From: Sediminicola sp037203765 | GTDB lineage: Bacteria; Bacteroidota; Bacteroidia; Flavobacteriales; Flavobacteriaceae | Assembly: GCF_037203765.1 (NCBI RefSeq) | Contig: NZ_JBBCAS010000001.1 | Span: 603,175 to 667,174, forward strand | Direction: 5' to 3' | Length of the DNA: 64,000 bases | Shown here: positions 53,604 through 63,924 of the stretch, piece after piece | How the letters are laid out: every line of letters starts with the position of its first letter | Numbering within the stretch: the stretch's first letter is position 1 | Position numbers and translations under genes: made by a program | The notes under the pieces: model-generated | Databases searched by the model: none | What the model was told of the DNA's origin: nothing | Seen by the model: the letters and a program-made list of their open reading frames with translations, nothing else

Positions 53604-56600
53604 TTAATCTATCCCCTGTCCTAAAATGTAAGGGGCCCCAAGGTTTCTAAGTTCTTTTTCCAACTGTGGAATAGTGCCATTGGCCATAGGTTTAATTTCT
53701 TCCATCAATTGAGATGCCATTTTTGCTGCGGTCTCCAAATTATCCTGGTGCATCGGTGTTGGGCCATAGGTAGTGGACATTCCCCTTCTTGCCGTGCCCA
53801 AAAATGTATTGATACTTGGTGGGTTTCTTTCCCCTATTTCATCTTTGGATTTGTTTCCCTCCAGTTTTTCTTCAAATCCATAGAGTTGTTGCTTCACATC
53901 GTATAATTTTTTGGTCAATGCTCCTGGAGCTGCCTGTGCCTTGGTCAACGCCAATTCCATGGCCTTTACCTTATCCATACTTTGGTTCAGCATATCAGAG
54001 ATCATGACACTTTTGGTTTGCACTTCATTGTACTTATCGTTATAGGATCGGTAATCCTCATAGGAGATACCTTTTAGAGTTCCTTCCCTTAGGGGAACCA
54101 CTTTAAAATTCTGTGGTCCGTCCAAAAGGGTAGCAACCCCATCTACTTCTTTGAAAAGTGTTGCGGTATAAGCTCCAGGCATGGCCAATGGACCAATATT
54201 CCATCTTCCACCCCTATCTTCGGTCTGACCAGGTCTGATAGGTCTTGCGCTGGGATATCTTAAATCCCAAGCAACTCTATTGATTCCTTTTTTAGTGGTT
54301 CCTTCAACATTGCGTATCACATTTCCTTCCTGATCTTTAATAGTGATCCAGATTTTCGCATCATCCTGTCTGCGCTCCTTTTCCAAGTTGTCCCAACCCG
54401 AGAAAGGGATGTTCAGATTCTTTTTCTCCAATTCCTTTTCTGAATCTTTACGCGCTTTTTCCAGATCTGAGAATTCATTTGCCAAGTGATAGGTAAAAAC
54501 AGCACCAAAATCAGGGTTTTTGGCAAAGTAAAAATCTGCGCCAGTGTTTCCTATGGTGCTTTTAGGAACATACCAGAGAGCATCACGTGTGGAAAACAAG
54601 GTCCCCTCGTTCTTGATATTTTCAATTGAAATTTCCCTAAGGGCGCTATAGTCGTCCAGGACATAGAATCCTCTACCAAAGGATGCTCCAACCAAATCGT
54701 TATGGGTTCTTTGGATGGTTACGTCCCTAAAGGGTATGGTTGGTGAACCTGGTAATTTTTGCCAGTTTTTGCCAGCATCCATGGAGGTATAGATCCCTTT
54801 TTCTGTAGCGGCAAACAATAAATTCATGTTTACATGGTCCTGAACCACCCGCCAAATCAAGGTATTTTCTGGGATGTTTCCGGTAATGGATTGCCAGCTT
54901 GCACCCTGATTGGTGCTTTTGAACAAGTAAGATGAAAAATCTCCCTCTTTATGATTGTCCAAAGCAACGTAAACTGTATTTTCATCAAAAAGGTCTGCTT
55001 TGATATCGTTGACGAAAGAGCGCGAAGGAATACCGAGATTGGTCACTGCAATGCGGTTCCAGTTCCCTCCACCGTCGGAACTCATCTGGATAAATCCATC
55101 GTCTGTTCCGGCATAGATCAACCCCTCTTTAATAGGGGATTCTGCCAAGGATGTTATGGTGTTGTAGTTGGACATGGCGCCAACGTCCCATGGGTTGTCC
55201 CAGCTTTGTTGTTTGCCCATGATGGGAAGCGTAATACGTTCCTCGTTCCTGGTAAGATCACCAGAGATTGGGGTCCAACTGTCTCCTCTATTCTCCGACT
55301 TCCATACGCGGTGTGAGGCGAAATATAATCTGGAGGCCTTGTGTGGACTTACCAAGATTGGGGCGTCCCAGTTGAATCTTTCAAACCCTTCGCCTGCTCT
55401 AGCTTGTGGTTGTATAAATACTTGTTCCCCAGTGTTCAGATCTACTCTGTGCAAGCCTCCCTGTTGGGTCTCTGCATAAATGATATTGTTGTATTCCGGA
55501 TCGGTGGCCGATTGGTGACCATCTGCTCCCAAGGTCTTGTACCAATGCCCATTATGGATGCCCTCTTCCTCATCGGTTCTAGAAGGTCCCCCAGCAGAAC
55601 CATTATCCTGAGTACCACCAAATATATGGTAGAACGGCTTTTGGTCATTTACGGCAACCTTATAAAACTGGGTCAAGGGCAGATTTTTGATATAGCGCCA
55701 TGTTTTGGCATTGTCGAAACTCTCATAGATGCCGGCATCGGTACCTACCAGTAAATAATTGGGATCATCGGCCCTAAAGGCGATGGAGTGGTTGTCCGAA
55801 TGTTTGTCCTCTTCCTCCAATTGCACAAAGGTCTTGCCACCATCGCCCGAGGTCAGGATGCGGACATTCATCAAATATAAACGGTCAAATTCGTGTGGAC
55901 TCGCATATAATTCCTGATAGTAGTGTGGGCCGGTACCACCAGAAACGGTGTTCGACATTTTTTTCCAAGATGCACCACGGTCCTCTGATTTGTAAACGGC
56001 GCCTTTGGTACGATCCAATTCTATGGCTGCATATAAAATATCGGGTTGTTGTGGGGAAATGGCAATTCCTATTTTTCCCATGTTGGATTTGGGAAGGCCG
56101 CTGTTCAATTTCTCCCAAGTCTCGCCACCATCTTCAGATTTGTGAATTCCAGAATCTGGTCCACCTCCCATATAGGCCGCTACCGTTCTATGTCGTTGCC
56201 AGGTAGCCGCATAGATGCGGTCAGGATTTCTTGGGTCCAAAAGGATATCCGTTACCCCTGTCCACTCATTTCCGCTGAGTACATTTTTCCAGGTTTTTCC
56301 GCCATCCATAGTTTTATAAAGACCACGCTCCCCTCCCTTGTTCCAAAGAGGTCCTTGCGCAGCAACCCATACAATATCTGGATTGGAAGGATGTACAATG
56401 ATCTCTGATATATGCTGGGACGCTTTTAAGCCCATATTTTCCCAACTGTGCCCTCCATCTTTACTTTTATAAATACCATCTCCATAGCCTACATGGCGGC
56501 CACCTACATTTTCTCCTGTACCTACCCAAATGGTAGAGGGGTTGTTTGGGTCTATGGTTATACAGCCTGTAGAATAAGAAACTTCCTTGTCAAAGATGGG

Positions 56601-56864
56601 GGTCCATGTGGTACCGGAATTTTCTGTTTTCCATACGCCTCCGGAGCCAACGGCTACGTACCATACATTTTGATCATCCGGGTGAACGGCAATATCTGCA
56701 ATTCTTCCCGAAAGGAATGCCGGACCTACATTGCGCAATTGTAGTCCTTCCAATGAGATTTCATCGGAATTGGAGCTTGATGTATTGGAGCGTTTCTTTT
56801 GAGCTTGCACCAAAGTGAAGCAGCACAAAAAAACCAAAGTGCTTAATTGTAATAATTTTTTCAT
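53604..56864 (-). CDS. Secreted BNR/VPS10-type beta-propeller protein
   Basis: 1086 residues. Signal peptide ending LVQAQ, then many BNR/Asp-box repeats (for example SGTTWTPIFD, DGGHSWENMG, DGGKTWKNVL, DGGETWEKLN, GGNWNRI) forming one or two propellers as in VPS10/sortilin-like and oligoxyloglucanase-like families. The last about 300 residues are a strand domain and helical tail (KVKAMELALTKAQAAPGALT). Many homologs are annotated as glycosyl hydrolases, but no catalytic residues can be assigned; ligand binding is equally possible. Confidence 0.85.
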   Translation of the reverse strand: MKKLLQLSTLVFLCCFTLVQAQKKRSNTSSSNSDEISLEGLQLRNVGPAFLSGRIADIAVHPDDQNVWYVAVGSGGVWKTENSGTTWTPIFDKEVSYSTGCITIDPNNPSTIWVGTGENVGGRHVGYGDGIYKSKDGGHSWENMGLKASQHISEIIVHPSNPDIVWVAAQGPLWNKGGERGLYKTMDGGKTWKNVLSGNEWTGVTDILLDPRNPDRIYAATWQRHRTVAAYMGGGPDSGIHKSEDGGETWEKLNSGLPKSNMGKIGIAISPQQPDILYAAIELDRTKGAVYKSEDRGASWKKMSNTVSGGTGPHYYQELYASPHEFDRLYLMNVRILTSGDGGKTFVQLEEEDKHSDNHSIAFRADDPNYLLVGTDAGIYESFDNAKTWRYIKNLPLTQFYKVAVNDQKPFYHIFGGTQDNGSAGGPSRTDEEEGIHNGHWYKTLGADGHQSATDPEYNNIIYAETQQGGLHRVDLNTGEQVFIQPQARAGEGFERFNWDAPILVSPHKASRLYFASHRVWKSENRGDSWTPISGDLTRNEERITLPIMGKQQSWDNPWDVGAMSNYNTITSLAESPIKEGLIYAGTDDGFIQMSSDGGGNWNRIAVTNLGIPSRSFVNDIKADLFDENTVYVALDNHKEGDFSSYLFKSTNQGASWQSITGNIPENTLIWRVVQDHVNMNLLFAATEKGIYTSMDAGKNWQKLPGSPTIPFRDVTIQRTHNDLVGASFGRGFYVLDDYSALREISIENIKNEGTLFSTRDALWYVPKSTIGNTGADFYFAKNPDFGAVFTYHLANEFSDLEKARKDSEKELEKKNLNIPFSGWDNLEKERRQDDAKIWITIKDQEGNVIRNVEGTTKKGINRVAWDLRYPSARPIRPGQTEDRGGRWNIGPLAMPGAYTATLFKEVDGVATLLDGPQNFKVVPLREGTLKGISYEDYRSYNDKYNEVQTKSVMISDMLNQSMDKVKAMELALTKAQAAPGALTKKLYDVKQQLYGFEEKLEGNKSKDEIGERNPPSINTFLGTARRGMSTTYGPTPMHQDNLETAAKMASQLMEEIKPMANGTIPQLEKELRNLGAPYILGQGID

Positions 56865-57232
56865 AAATGAATTTTTGGGTTAAAAAAATGATATGCCGGC
56901 CTAATTTAATGAAAATTTTCATAAAAGGTTAGCCATCAAACGCCTACCTTTTCAATCTTAACAAAGTATTCTCAGGGAGTAAGCGTGACATTCGAGTTGT
57001 ACAAATAGTTCGACATTAATTTTAATTGTTTTCTTTTGTTTATTTGGTTGTGGGTAATAATATAAGTTAGGACTCTCCATTTAGGTTTAGGGTGTATGAA
57101 AGTTATAAAACGATGTATGAACAGACATTTTAGCCTTATAGATTGAGAAAATGGTTCGGATATTTGCTATCTTGTGATACATACCCCACGCATACCTAAT
57201 TTATTACTAAATCAATTGAAAAGGATAATAAT
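56865..57232. other. 368-base divergent intergenic region
   Basis: AT-rich spacer between the BNR gene and the histidine kinase, holding both promoters by position. I found no exact TAnnTTTG box placed for either gene and no structured RNA. Confidence 0.4.
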
Positions 57233-59047
57233 TTGAAACCTACACATACCAAGACTTATATCAGTGAAGCCCCCCTCCCTATATCGGCTTTAGATCAGAA
57301 TTTGTGCTTTATTGAATATTCGGACTTATGGAACCAAGAGTTTGGAATTGGGGATAGGAATTTGGAAGGGGAACATATCTTCGATTCGGTTCCCAATACT
57401 TCCGAAGAAGTGAAGGAGGCAATGAATTATTGTTTGAAAGGGAATTCATTTGCAATGGAGGAACAGAAGATCTTTGGACCTGAAAGTGCCATTCATTGGT
57501 TGAAGTGGAAAATAAATCCTTGGAGAAAGGAAGATGGCTCGGTAGGTGGCCTTATCGTCGTTGTTGAAGATATATCCCAGGGTAAGAGGCAAAAGGAAAT
57601 GCTCAAAAAGGCAGAATCTGTTGCCAATATTGGGGGATGGGAGGTAGACTTAATCGCCAATAAACTCTATTGGTCGGACAGTACCAAGGAGATACACGAA
57701 TTGCCCAAAAATTATATCCCTAGTTTAGAGGAGGGGATTAATTTTTATAAGGCGGGAGAACACCGAGATAAAATAACGGAACTTGTCGCTTCCGGAATAG
57801 CAGAAGGTAAGCCTTGGGATACGGAACTTATTATTATAACTGCTAAGGGCAAGGAACTTTGGGTAAGGGCCAAAGGGGAAGCGGAACTTGTAGATGGCAA
57901 GTGTATTCGTCTTTTTGGAACATTCCAGGATATAGACAAAGATAAAAGGGCAGAAATAGAGTATAATAAGATCTCCGAGAGACTTGCTATTGCCACCAAG
58001 GCAGCGAATATTGGCATATGGGAATACGATTTTTCAAGAAGTGGCCATTATTGGAGCGATCAGATGTATACCCTCTATGGCGTTGGGAAAGATGAATATA
58101 ATGGTGATTATGGTGAGTGGTTAAATATGATCCATCCCGAAGACAGAAAGCTTTGCCATAAGGGCATAGAAGCAGCCTATTACGGAGGAAAGGAGTTCAA
58201 TGGGGAATTTAGAATAGTATGGCCCAATGGGGAACATCGTTATTTGAAGGTAGATTCCATTTTAGAAAGGGATGAGAATGGCATAGCCAAAAGGATCATA
58301 GGAACAAATTGGGATATAACGGCATTGAAGCATGCCGAAAAGCAATTGAGGGATCTACTGGAGGTAACAAAGGGTCAAAATGAGAATTTAACCAACTTTG
58401 CACATATCGTATCCCACAACTTAAGGTCCCATTCCAGTAACCTTTCCATGCTCACGAGTTTCCTCATGGATGAAGAGGAACAAGGTGATCAAGAAAATGT
58501 GTTGGCAATGCTAAAAGATGCCTCAGATAGCCTGAGTGATACGGTTCACCATCTCAATGAAGTAGTTCAGATCAAAAAAGACGCGTCCCAAAAACTAACC
58601 GGCGTAGACTTGTACAATTCCATCCAAAGCGTCAGGAAGAATATTAGCGCGTTGGCCAAAGAGAGTGATGTTCAATTTGAAATCTCCGTGCCCAAGGATC
58701 AAGTGGTCCAAGCAGTACCGGCCTATGTTGACAGCATCCTTTTGAATTTGGTGACCAACAGTATCAAATATAGGGATCCGAATAAAAATCCTAAAATAGA
58801 AATATCCTCCACAACCACCAAGGACAACGTAATATTGTCCATATCGGACAATGGTTTGGGGATCGATTTAGAGCGACACAGGAATAAAATATTTGGAATG
58901 TACAAAACCTTCCATAAGCATGAGGAAGCCAAAGGAATTGGTCTGTTTATTACCAAAAACCAGATAGAGGCCATGAACGGTAAAATTGAAGTGGAAAGCA
59001 CCGTTGGGAAAGGATCGACCTTCAAGCTATATTTTAAAGTTTTCTAA
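57233..59047 (+). CDS. PAS-domain sensor histidine kinase
   Basis: 604 residues, no membrane helix, so cytosolic. About three PAS domains (roughly 10-115, 120-245, 255-370), then a HisKA-like helix with the phospho-His in VSHNLRSH and a HATPase domain with N box NLVTNSIKY, G1 DNGLGID and G2 GIGLFI. No in-frame ATG precedes the first PAS domain; the TTG at 57233, after AAAAGGA, is the best start. A single-domain receiver follows directly, probably its partner. Confidence 0.9.
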   Translation: MKPTHTKTYISEAPLPISALDQNLCFIEYSDLWNQEFGIGDRNLEGEHIFDSVPNTSEEVKEAMNYCLKGNSFAMEEQKIFGPESAIHWLKWKINPWRKEDGSVGGLIVVVEDISQGKRQKEMLKKAESVANIGGWEVDLIANKLYWSDSTKEIHELPKNYIPSLEEGINFYKAGEHRDKITELVASGIAEGKPWDTELIIITAKGKELWVRAKGEAELVDGKCIRLFGTFQDIDKDKRAEIEYNKISERLAIATKAANIGIWEYDFSRSGHYWSDQMYTLYGVGKDEYNGDYGEWLNMIHPEDRKLCHKGIEAAYYGGKEFNGEFRIVWPNGEHRYLKVDSILERDENGIAKRIIGTNWDITALKHAEKQLRDLLEVTKGQNENLTNFAHIVSHNLRSHSSNLSMLTSFLMDEEEQGDQENVLAMLKDASDSLSDTVHHLNEVVQIKKDASQKLTGVDLYNSIQSVRKNISALAKESDVQFEISVPKDQVVQAVPAYVDSILLNLVTNSIKYRDPNKNPKIEISSTTTKDNVILSISDNGLGIDLERHRNKIFGMYKTFHKHEEAKGIGLFITKNQIEAMNGKIEVESTVGKGSTFKLYFKVF

Positions 59048-59057
59048 ATCTACGATC

Positions 59058-59450
59058 ATGGAAAAAAAGGGTTCGATTTGTATTATAGATGATGATCGCA
59101 TATTTGTTTTTGGGACCAGAAAAATCATGAAAAAAATTGGATTTAAGGGCGATTTAATTGTTTACAACAATGGGCAGGATGCCGTGGAAGGTTTGACTGA
59201 AATGTCCCAAGAGAACAAGAAATTACCTTCACTGATATTATTGGATCTGAATATGCCAATTATGAACGGGTGGGAGTTTTTGGAAGAATACAAGAAGATT
59301 CCCCTTGGCCAAAAAAACGGAGTAACATTATACATTATGAGTTCTTCCGTAGATCCTATAGATTGTGAAAGGGCCAAATCCTATACGGAGGTAAAAAATT
59401 ATATTCTTAAGCCTGTTACGCCACAAGATCTTGACAAGATCATAAGATAA
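59058..59450 (+). CDS. Single-domain response regulator
   Basis: 130 residues, receiver only. Acidic pocket Asp11-13, phospho-acceptor Asp63 (LLDLNMP) and Lys118 (ILKPV) are all present. With no output domain it must act by protein contact or in a phosphorelay. It starts 10 bases after the histidine kinase; the frame opening at 58986 overlaps that gene and is rejected. Confidence 0.93.
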   Translation: MEKKGSICIIDDDRIFVFGTRKIMKKIGFKGDLIVYNNGQDAVEGLTEMSQENKKLPSLILLDLNMPIMNGWEFLEEYKKIPLGQKNGVTLYIMSSSVDPIDCERAKSYTEVKNYILKPVTPQDLDKIIR

Positions 59451-59531
59451 AACAGGCTGTTTATTATGCACAATATTGGAAATATACTTTTCACAAAAAA
59501 ATAAGGCTTGGCAGGTAGAAAAGAGAGGTTA

Positions 59532-60404
59532 ATGACCGTTGGTGATTCAGATGTGAAAAGGGCTATTGGCTACATGATCTTGAGTGCCTTTGGTTTTACC
59601 TTTATGAACGTATTTGTGAAATACCTCGTGCATTTCAATGCGTATGAATTGGTGTTTTTTAGGTCCTTGGGTTCCCTTTTTTTTACCATGGGCTTTCTTT
59701 GGCAACAACGGATCTCCATTTTGGGCAATCAAAGAAAATTATTGGTCCTAAGGGGTTTGGCAGGGGTTACTTCCATGACCCTTTTTTTTATGTCCTTAAA
59801 ATACCTACCGGTAGGAACCTCTGTTTCCGTAAGGTATATAGCACCAATTTTTGCAGCTCTTTTTGCGGTTGTCCTACTAAAGGAGCGCATTAAGGGGTGG
59901 CAGTGGATTTTTTTTCTCATGTCCTTTATTGGCGTCATTGTGCTCAAAGGGTTTGACGGACAAGTAAGTTTTGTGGGGTTATCCTTGGCCTTGGGGGCGG
60001 CAGTGGCCAGTGGGCTGGTATTTATCATCATCAATAGAATTGGGCAAGGAGACCACCCCGTGGTCATCGTAAATTATTTTATGCTGATCGCAACTCTGGT
60101 CGGAGGGGTATTGGCAATCCCCAATTGGATAATGCCGGAAGGGTGGGAATGGCTTCTGCTACTTTCTTTGGGAATATTTGGATTTTTCGGACAGTTGTAC
60201 ATGACCAAAGCTTTTCAAGGTGCCAAAACAAATATTGTAGCCCCATTTAAATATACGGAGGTGTTGTTTACCGGTGTAATAGGATTTTTTTGGTTCGACG
60301 AAATGTATGGGCTCTGGAGCTTATTGGGTATTTCGTTGATCGTGGGAGGCATGGTCCTTAATGTTTGGTATAAAACGAGGTTGATGGCCTCTAAGTCCGA
60401 ATGA
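59532..60404 (+). CDS. EamA/DMT family transporter
   Basis: 290 residues, ten membrane helices in two EamA repeats (first opens AIGYMILSAFGFTFMN; second includes GLVFIIINRIG). Such carriers export or import metabolites. The ATG at 59532, preceded by AGAGAGG, is chosen over a TTG at 59508. It may be read with the two-component pair upstream, but a functional link is not shown. Confidence 0.88.
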   Translation: MTVGDSDVKRAIGYMILSAFGFTFMNVFVKYLVHFNAYELVFFRSLGSLFFTMGFLWQQRISILGNQRKLLVLRGLAGVTSMTLFFMSLKYLPVGTSVSVRYIAPIFAALFAVVLLKERIKGWQWIFFLMSFIGVIVLKGFDGQVSFVGLSLALGAAVASGLVFIIINRIGQGDHPVVIVNYFMLIATLVGGVLAIPNWIMPEGWEWLLLLSLGIFGFFGQLYMTKAFQGAKTNIVAPFKYTEVLFTGVIGFFWFDEMYGLWSLLGISLIVGGMVLNVWYKTRLMASKSE

Positions 60405-60442
60405 ATAGGGATTCAAAAATAAAATATATTGACTCCAATACC

Positions 60443-62746
60443 TCACAATCTAGATTTTTCTAAGGTGACAACCACAGATTTGCTAATGGGAGTATAACTT
60501 TTATCGGCATACTGGTTATAAGGTACCAAGACATTGGTTTCTGGATAATATGAGGCTATATTGCCTTCGGGTATGTTATAGGGGACCACAAGAAATTTCA
60601 GGGCTTTTCTTTCTTTTTGGTCATAGTTGCTCATGAGGTTGATTACATCCAGTTTTTTTAAGTTGAATCTTTCCATGTCCTTGATATTCATAAAAACTAC
60701 TCGGCGTTCATTGTGAACACCCCTGTAGCGATCATTGAGTCCATAGATTGTGGTGTTGAATTGGTCATGGGACCTAATGGTCATCAGGATAAATTCGTTG
60801 GGTGTTAATTTGTGCCCGGGAAGACCATTTATACTGAATTGTGCTTTTTGGTTGGGAAGCTTGCTGAAGTCCAATTCCCGTACATTGTTTGGCAAATAAT
60901 AGCCACTGCCTTCAGATTTTCTGTTCACATCCTTAAACCCATTAAGGACCAATCCCATTTTTTCCCGTAGCAGTTCGTAATCAGCGCTTAGATTTTTCCA
61001 ATCTACAGCATGGTTGCTTTTAAAATAGGCATCCGCTATACCTCCCACAATTTCCGGTTCACTCTTGAGGTTGTCCGACGCTGGGGCCAGCATACCTTTA
61101 GAACGGTGAACTTTCCCCATACTGTTCTCAACGGTGAAAAATCGAGGTTTTCCATCTTTCATATCCAAATCAGATCTTCCCAATGTGGGTAGTAATAATG
61201 CTGTTTTTCCTGTGACCAAATGGGTCCGGTTCAGTTTGGTGCTTATATTTACCGTCAGGGTACAATTCTGTAAGGCTTCTGCGGTGTATTCCGTATCAGA
61301 GACCGCGGATGCAAAATTACCGCCCAAACCAACAAACACCTTTGCCCTGCCTTCATGCATGGCCTGGACGGCGCGCACCGTATCATAACCTTCCTTGGTA
61401 GGGGCTTTGAAGCCAAACGTTTTTTCTATGGCCTGGTTGAGTTCTTCCGAGACATAATGCATGATTCCTACAGTTCGGTCGCCCTGCACATTGCTATGGC
61501 CCCTTACCGGACAGGTACCTGCCCCTGGCTTGCCCAGACTGCCTTTTAAAAGCAGTAGGTTGACACATTCCTTGATGTTCTCAACACCATTTTTATGCTG
61601 TGTCAGCCCCATGGCCCAGCAAATGATGATTTTCTTTTTCTCTGCCAAAAGGGCTACGGTCTTATCAATCGCGCTTTCAGAGACTCCGGATAATTCCAAA
61701 AGTTCTTGATCCGAATACTTGTTGAGGTCTTCCAGTAAGGCTTCATAGCCTTCGGTATAGCGCTTTATGAATTCGTGATCAAATACATTCCCTTGTTGTT
61801 GATCCAATGAAGCCAGTTTCTTAAGGATGAGCTTTAACAGTGGGATATCTTGGTTGATTTTTACTTGAAGATGGATGTCCGTTATGCTTTCCCCAGCTCC
61901 AAGAACACCTTTGATTTCCTGTGGATTTTTAAAACGGATCAGCCCTGCCTCTTCCAGTGGATTTATGGCAATGACCTTCCCACCGTTCACCTTACATTTC
62001 TCCAGAGCTGAAAGCATCCTTGGGTGGTTGGTGCCGGGGTTTTGCCCAATGACCATCACCACTTCGGCCTCATAAAAATCTTCCAATTTTACGGAACCCT
62101 TGCCTATGCCCAGGGTTTCCCCAAGGGCAACACCACTCGATTCATGGCACATATTGGAGCAGTCGGGCATATTATTGGTGCCATACGCACGGGAAAAAAG
62201 ACCATATAAAAACGCAGCCTCATTGCTGGATCTTCCCGATGTATAAAAAATAGCCTCATCTGGTGAAGCTAACTGTTGTAGCTCTTTGGCAATTACTTCA
62301 AAGGCACCGTCCCAAGTAATAGGTTCATAGTGTATGCTGCCCGGTCTAAGAACCATAGGCTCGGTGAGGCGACCACTTTTGCCAATATGGTAATCTGACC
62401 AATGGGAGAGCTCTTCCACAGAATATTGGGCAAAGAATGCCCGATCCACCCGTTTAGTGGTTGCTTCCTCGGATAAAGCTTTGGCGCCATTCTCACAATA
62501 TTCCCCCAGCTTGGATGGTTTTTCCGGATCTGGCCAGGCACAACCTGGGCAGTCGAACCCATCTTTCTGATTCATATGTGACAAGGTATTCAATGCCCTA
62601 AAAACTCCCATCTCCCTAAAGGTATGCTCCAAGGTAACTTTCACGGCTTTTGGTCCGGCGGCATAAGTTGCAGGTTCTGATAACCTTATGCCAGTAAACT
62701 CCGTGGAACCTATGGTGGACACCTTTCTCTTAGAACTATTTTTCAT
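60443..62746 (-). CDS. FdhF/YdeP family molybdopterin oxidoreductase
   Basis: 767 residues of the YdeP-type branch of formate-dehydrogenase-like enzymes. CPGCAWPDP near the N-terminus replaces the usual four-Cys cluster motif of FdhF; molybdopterin-binding stretches (GQNPGTNHPRM, GRSSNEAAFLYG, PVRGHSNVQGDRT) are clear. E. coli YdeP is linked to acid resistance, but true formate activity is unproven for this branch. No accessory fdhD or mob genes are in the window. Confidence 0.9.
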   Translation of the reverse strand: MKNSSKRKVSTIGSTEFTGIRLSEPATYAAGPKAVKVTLEHTFREMGVFRALNTLSHMNQKDGFDCPGCAWPDPEKPSKLGEYCENGAKALSEEATTKRVDRAFFAQYSVEELSHWSDYHIGKSGRLTEPMVLRPGSIHYEPITWDGAFEVIAKELQQLASPDEAIFYTSGRSSNEAAFLYGLFSRAYGTNNMPDCSNMCHESSGVALGETLGIGKGSVKLEDFYEAEVVMVIGQNPGTNHPRMLSALEKCKVNGGKVIAINPLEEAGLIRFKNPQEIKGVLGAGESITDIHLQVKINQDIPLLKLILKKLASLDQQQGNVFDHEFIKRYTEGYEALLEDLNKYSDQELLELSGVSESAIDKTVALLAEKKKIIICWAMGLTQHKNGVENIKECVNLLLLKGSLGKPGAGTCPVRGHSNVQGDRTVGIMHYVSEELNQAIEKTFGFKAPTKEGYDTVRAVQAMHEGRAKVFVGLGGNFASAVSDTEYTAEALQNCTLTVNISTKLNRTHLVTGKTALLLPTLGRSDLDMKDGKPRFFTVENSMGKVHRSKGMLAPASDNLKSEPEIVGGIADAYFKSNHAVDWKNLSADYELLREKMGLVLNGFKDVNRKSEGSGYYLPNNVRELDFSKLPNQKAQFSINGLPGHKLTPNEFILMTIRSHDQFNTTIYGLNDRYRGVHNERRVVFMNIKDMERFNLKKLDVINLMSNYDQKERKALKFLVVPYNIPEGNIASYYPETNVLVPYNQYADKSYTPISKSVVVTLEKSRL

Positions 62747-62929
62747 TTTTGGATCATATTATAATTGGGACGGAATGTTAGGGGGCTATGCAAGTTAAAG
62801 GATTACCTCTTTAATTAAAAGTAGGGCTTATAGATTTAACTTATTTTTTATTTTTCCAGGACATGTGTTCTCCTCCTTCTTTATAGCTTTGTAAAATAGC
62901 GCATTAGCTAAATTTAAGGAAAGAAGTAT

Positions 62930-63484
62930 ATGGATATTCTCAAAATCATAAGAAACAGACGTTCCGTAATGCCTGTTCAGTATAATTCCAAATCTGTCAC
63001 GAAGGAACAAATCAATACCTTGTTGGAGAGCGCCAACTGGGCCCCAACCCATAAAAAAACAGAACCGTGGCGGTTTAAGGTACTTCATGGCGATTCCCAA
63101 GCGAGACTGGGGTCATTTCTGGCCGAAAAATATAAGGAGACAGAGGCAAATTTTTCTGAATTTAAATATAAGAAGCTCATGGAAAACCCCAAAAAAGCGG
63201 GTGCGATAATTGCGATCTGTATGCAACGGGATCCTAAGGAAAGCATCCCTGAATGGGAGGAAGTGGCATCAGTAGCCATGGCCGTTCAGAATATGTGGTT
63301 AACGGCCACGGAAATGGGCATAGGTTCTTACTGGAGTTCCCCGGGTTTGATACAATATATGGACGAGTTTTTTGAAATGGCCTTGGGGGAAACCTGTTTG
63401 GGTTTTTTCTATTTGGGTAATTTCGATGGCCCTATAGATGAGCGGATTCCCGGGCCAATTTCCAAAAAAACGGTATGGATATAA
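62930..63484 (+). CDS. Nitroreductase family flavoprotein
   Basis: 184 residues of the FMN-dependent nitroreductase fold: IIRNRRSVMPVQY at the N-terminus (FMN phosphate-binding Arg pair), ANWAPTHKKTEPW, and the C-terminal EMGIGSYWSSPG. It reduces nitro or quinone-type compounds with NAD(P)H. It stands alone, divergent from the YdeP-type gene. Confidence 0.9.
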   Translation: MDILKIIRNRRSVMPVQYNSKSVTKEQINTLLESANWAPTHKKTEPWRFKVLHGDSQARLGSFLAEKYKETEANFSEFKYKKLMENPKKAGAIIAICMQRDPKESIPEWEEVASVAMAVQNMWLTATEMGIGSYWSSPGLIQYMDEFFEMALGETCLGFFYLGNFDGPIDERIPGPISKKTVWI

Positions 63485-63620
63485 TTTTATCAAAAGTAAA
63501 TAAAAGTATTACTAAATTCGCCGCGTGAAAAAATAGCCTTAAGCCTTTGGGGAATATCCAAAAGCTACAGGGACAAGGAAAGATAATAATTTATAAATCT
63601 GATTGAGTCAGAGCGAAAAA

Positions 63621-63905
63621 ATGCCATTTGTATATATCATAAGATCGGTAAAGGACGGGAGTTTTTTTATCGGTAAAACCTTCGATTTGGAGCAGCGCAT
63701 TATGTATCACAACACGGAGGAACTTAATGAAGGGACCAGCAAATCTGGAATTCCTTGGGAATATTTTTTCACCATGGAGGTGAAAAGTTATTTTTTGGCC
63801 GGAAAATTGGAAAAGCACCTAAAAGAGGTTTATAGCAAAGAATATTATATGGATCTGGTAAAATATCCAGAGATAAGTCAAAAACTTATCGAAAAGTATT
63901 CTTAA
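63621..63905 (+). CDS. GIY-YIG domain nuclease (UPF0213-like)
   Basis: 94 residues from the ATG at 63621 (a TTG at 63603 opens the frame). GIY element VYII (4-7), YIG element FFIGKT (15-20), Arg26, His30 and a later Glu64 (GKLEKHLKEV) fit the GIY-YIG catalytic layout. UPF0213-type proteins are small stand-alone domains of unclear role. The stop codon is inside a TAAATTTG box that leads into a tRNA-like sequence 20 bases on. Confidence 0.85.
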   Translation: MPFVYIIRSVKDGSFFIGKTFDLEQRIMYHNTEELNEGTSKSGIPWEYFFTMEVKSYFLAGKLEKHLKEVYSKEYYMDLVKYPEISQKLIEKYS

Positions 63906-63910
63906 ATTTG
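63903..63910 (+). promoter_or_regulatory. -7 box in the GIY-YIG stop codon
   Basis: TAAATTTG begins with the TAA stop and fits TAnnTTTG; followed by CA like the tRNA-Asn promoter here. No TTTG at -33. Confidence 0.35.
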
Positions 63911-63924
63911 CAGCTCCAAAAATA

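Noticed and set aside
59451..59480. AAACAG-CTGTTT repeat after the receiver gene as terminator
   Set aside because: Arms almost touch, leaving no loop, and there is no T run.
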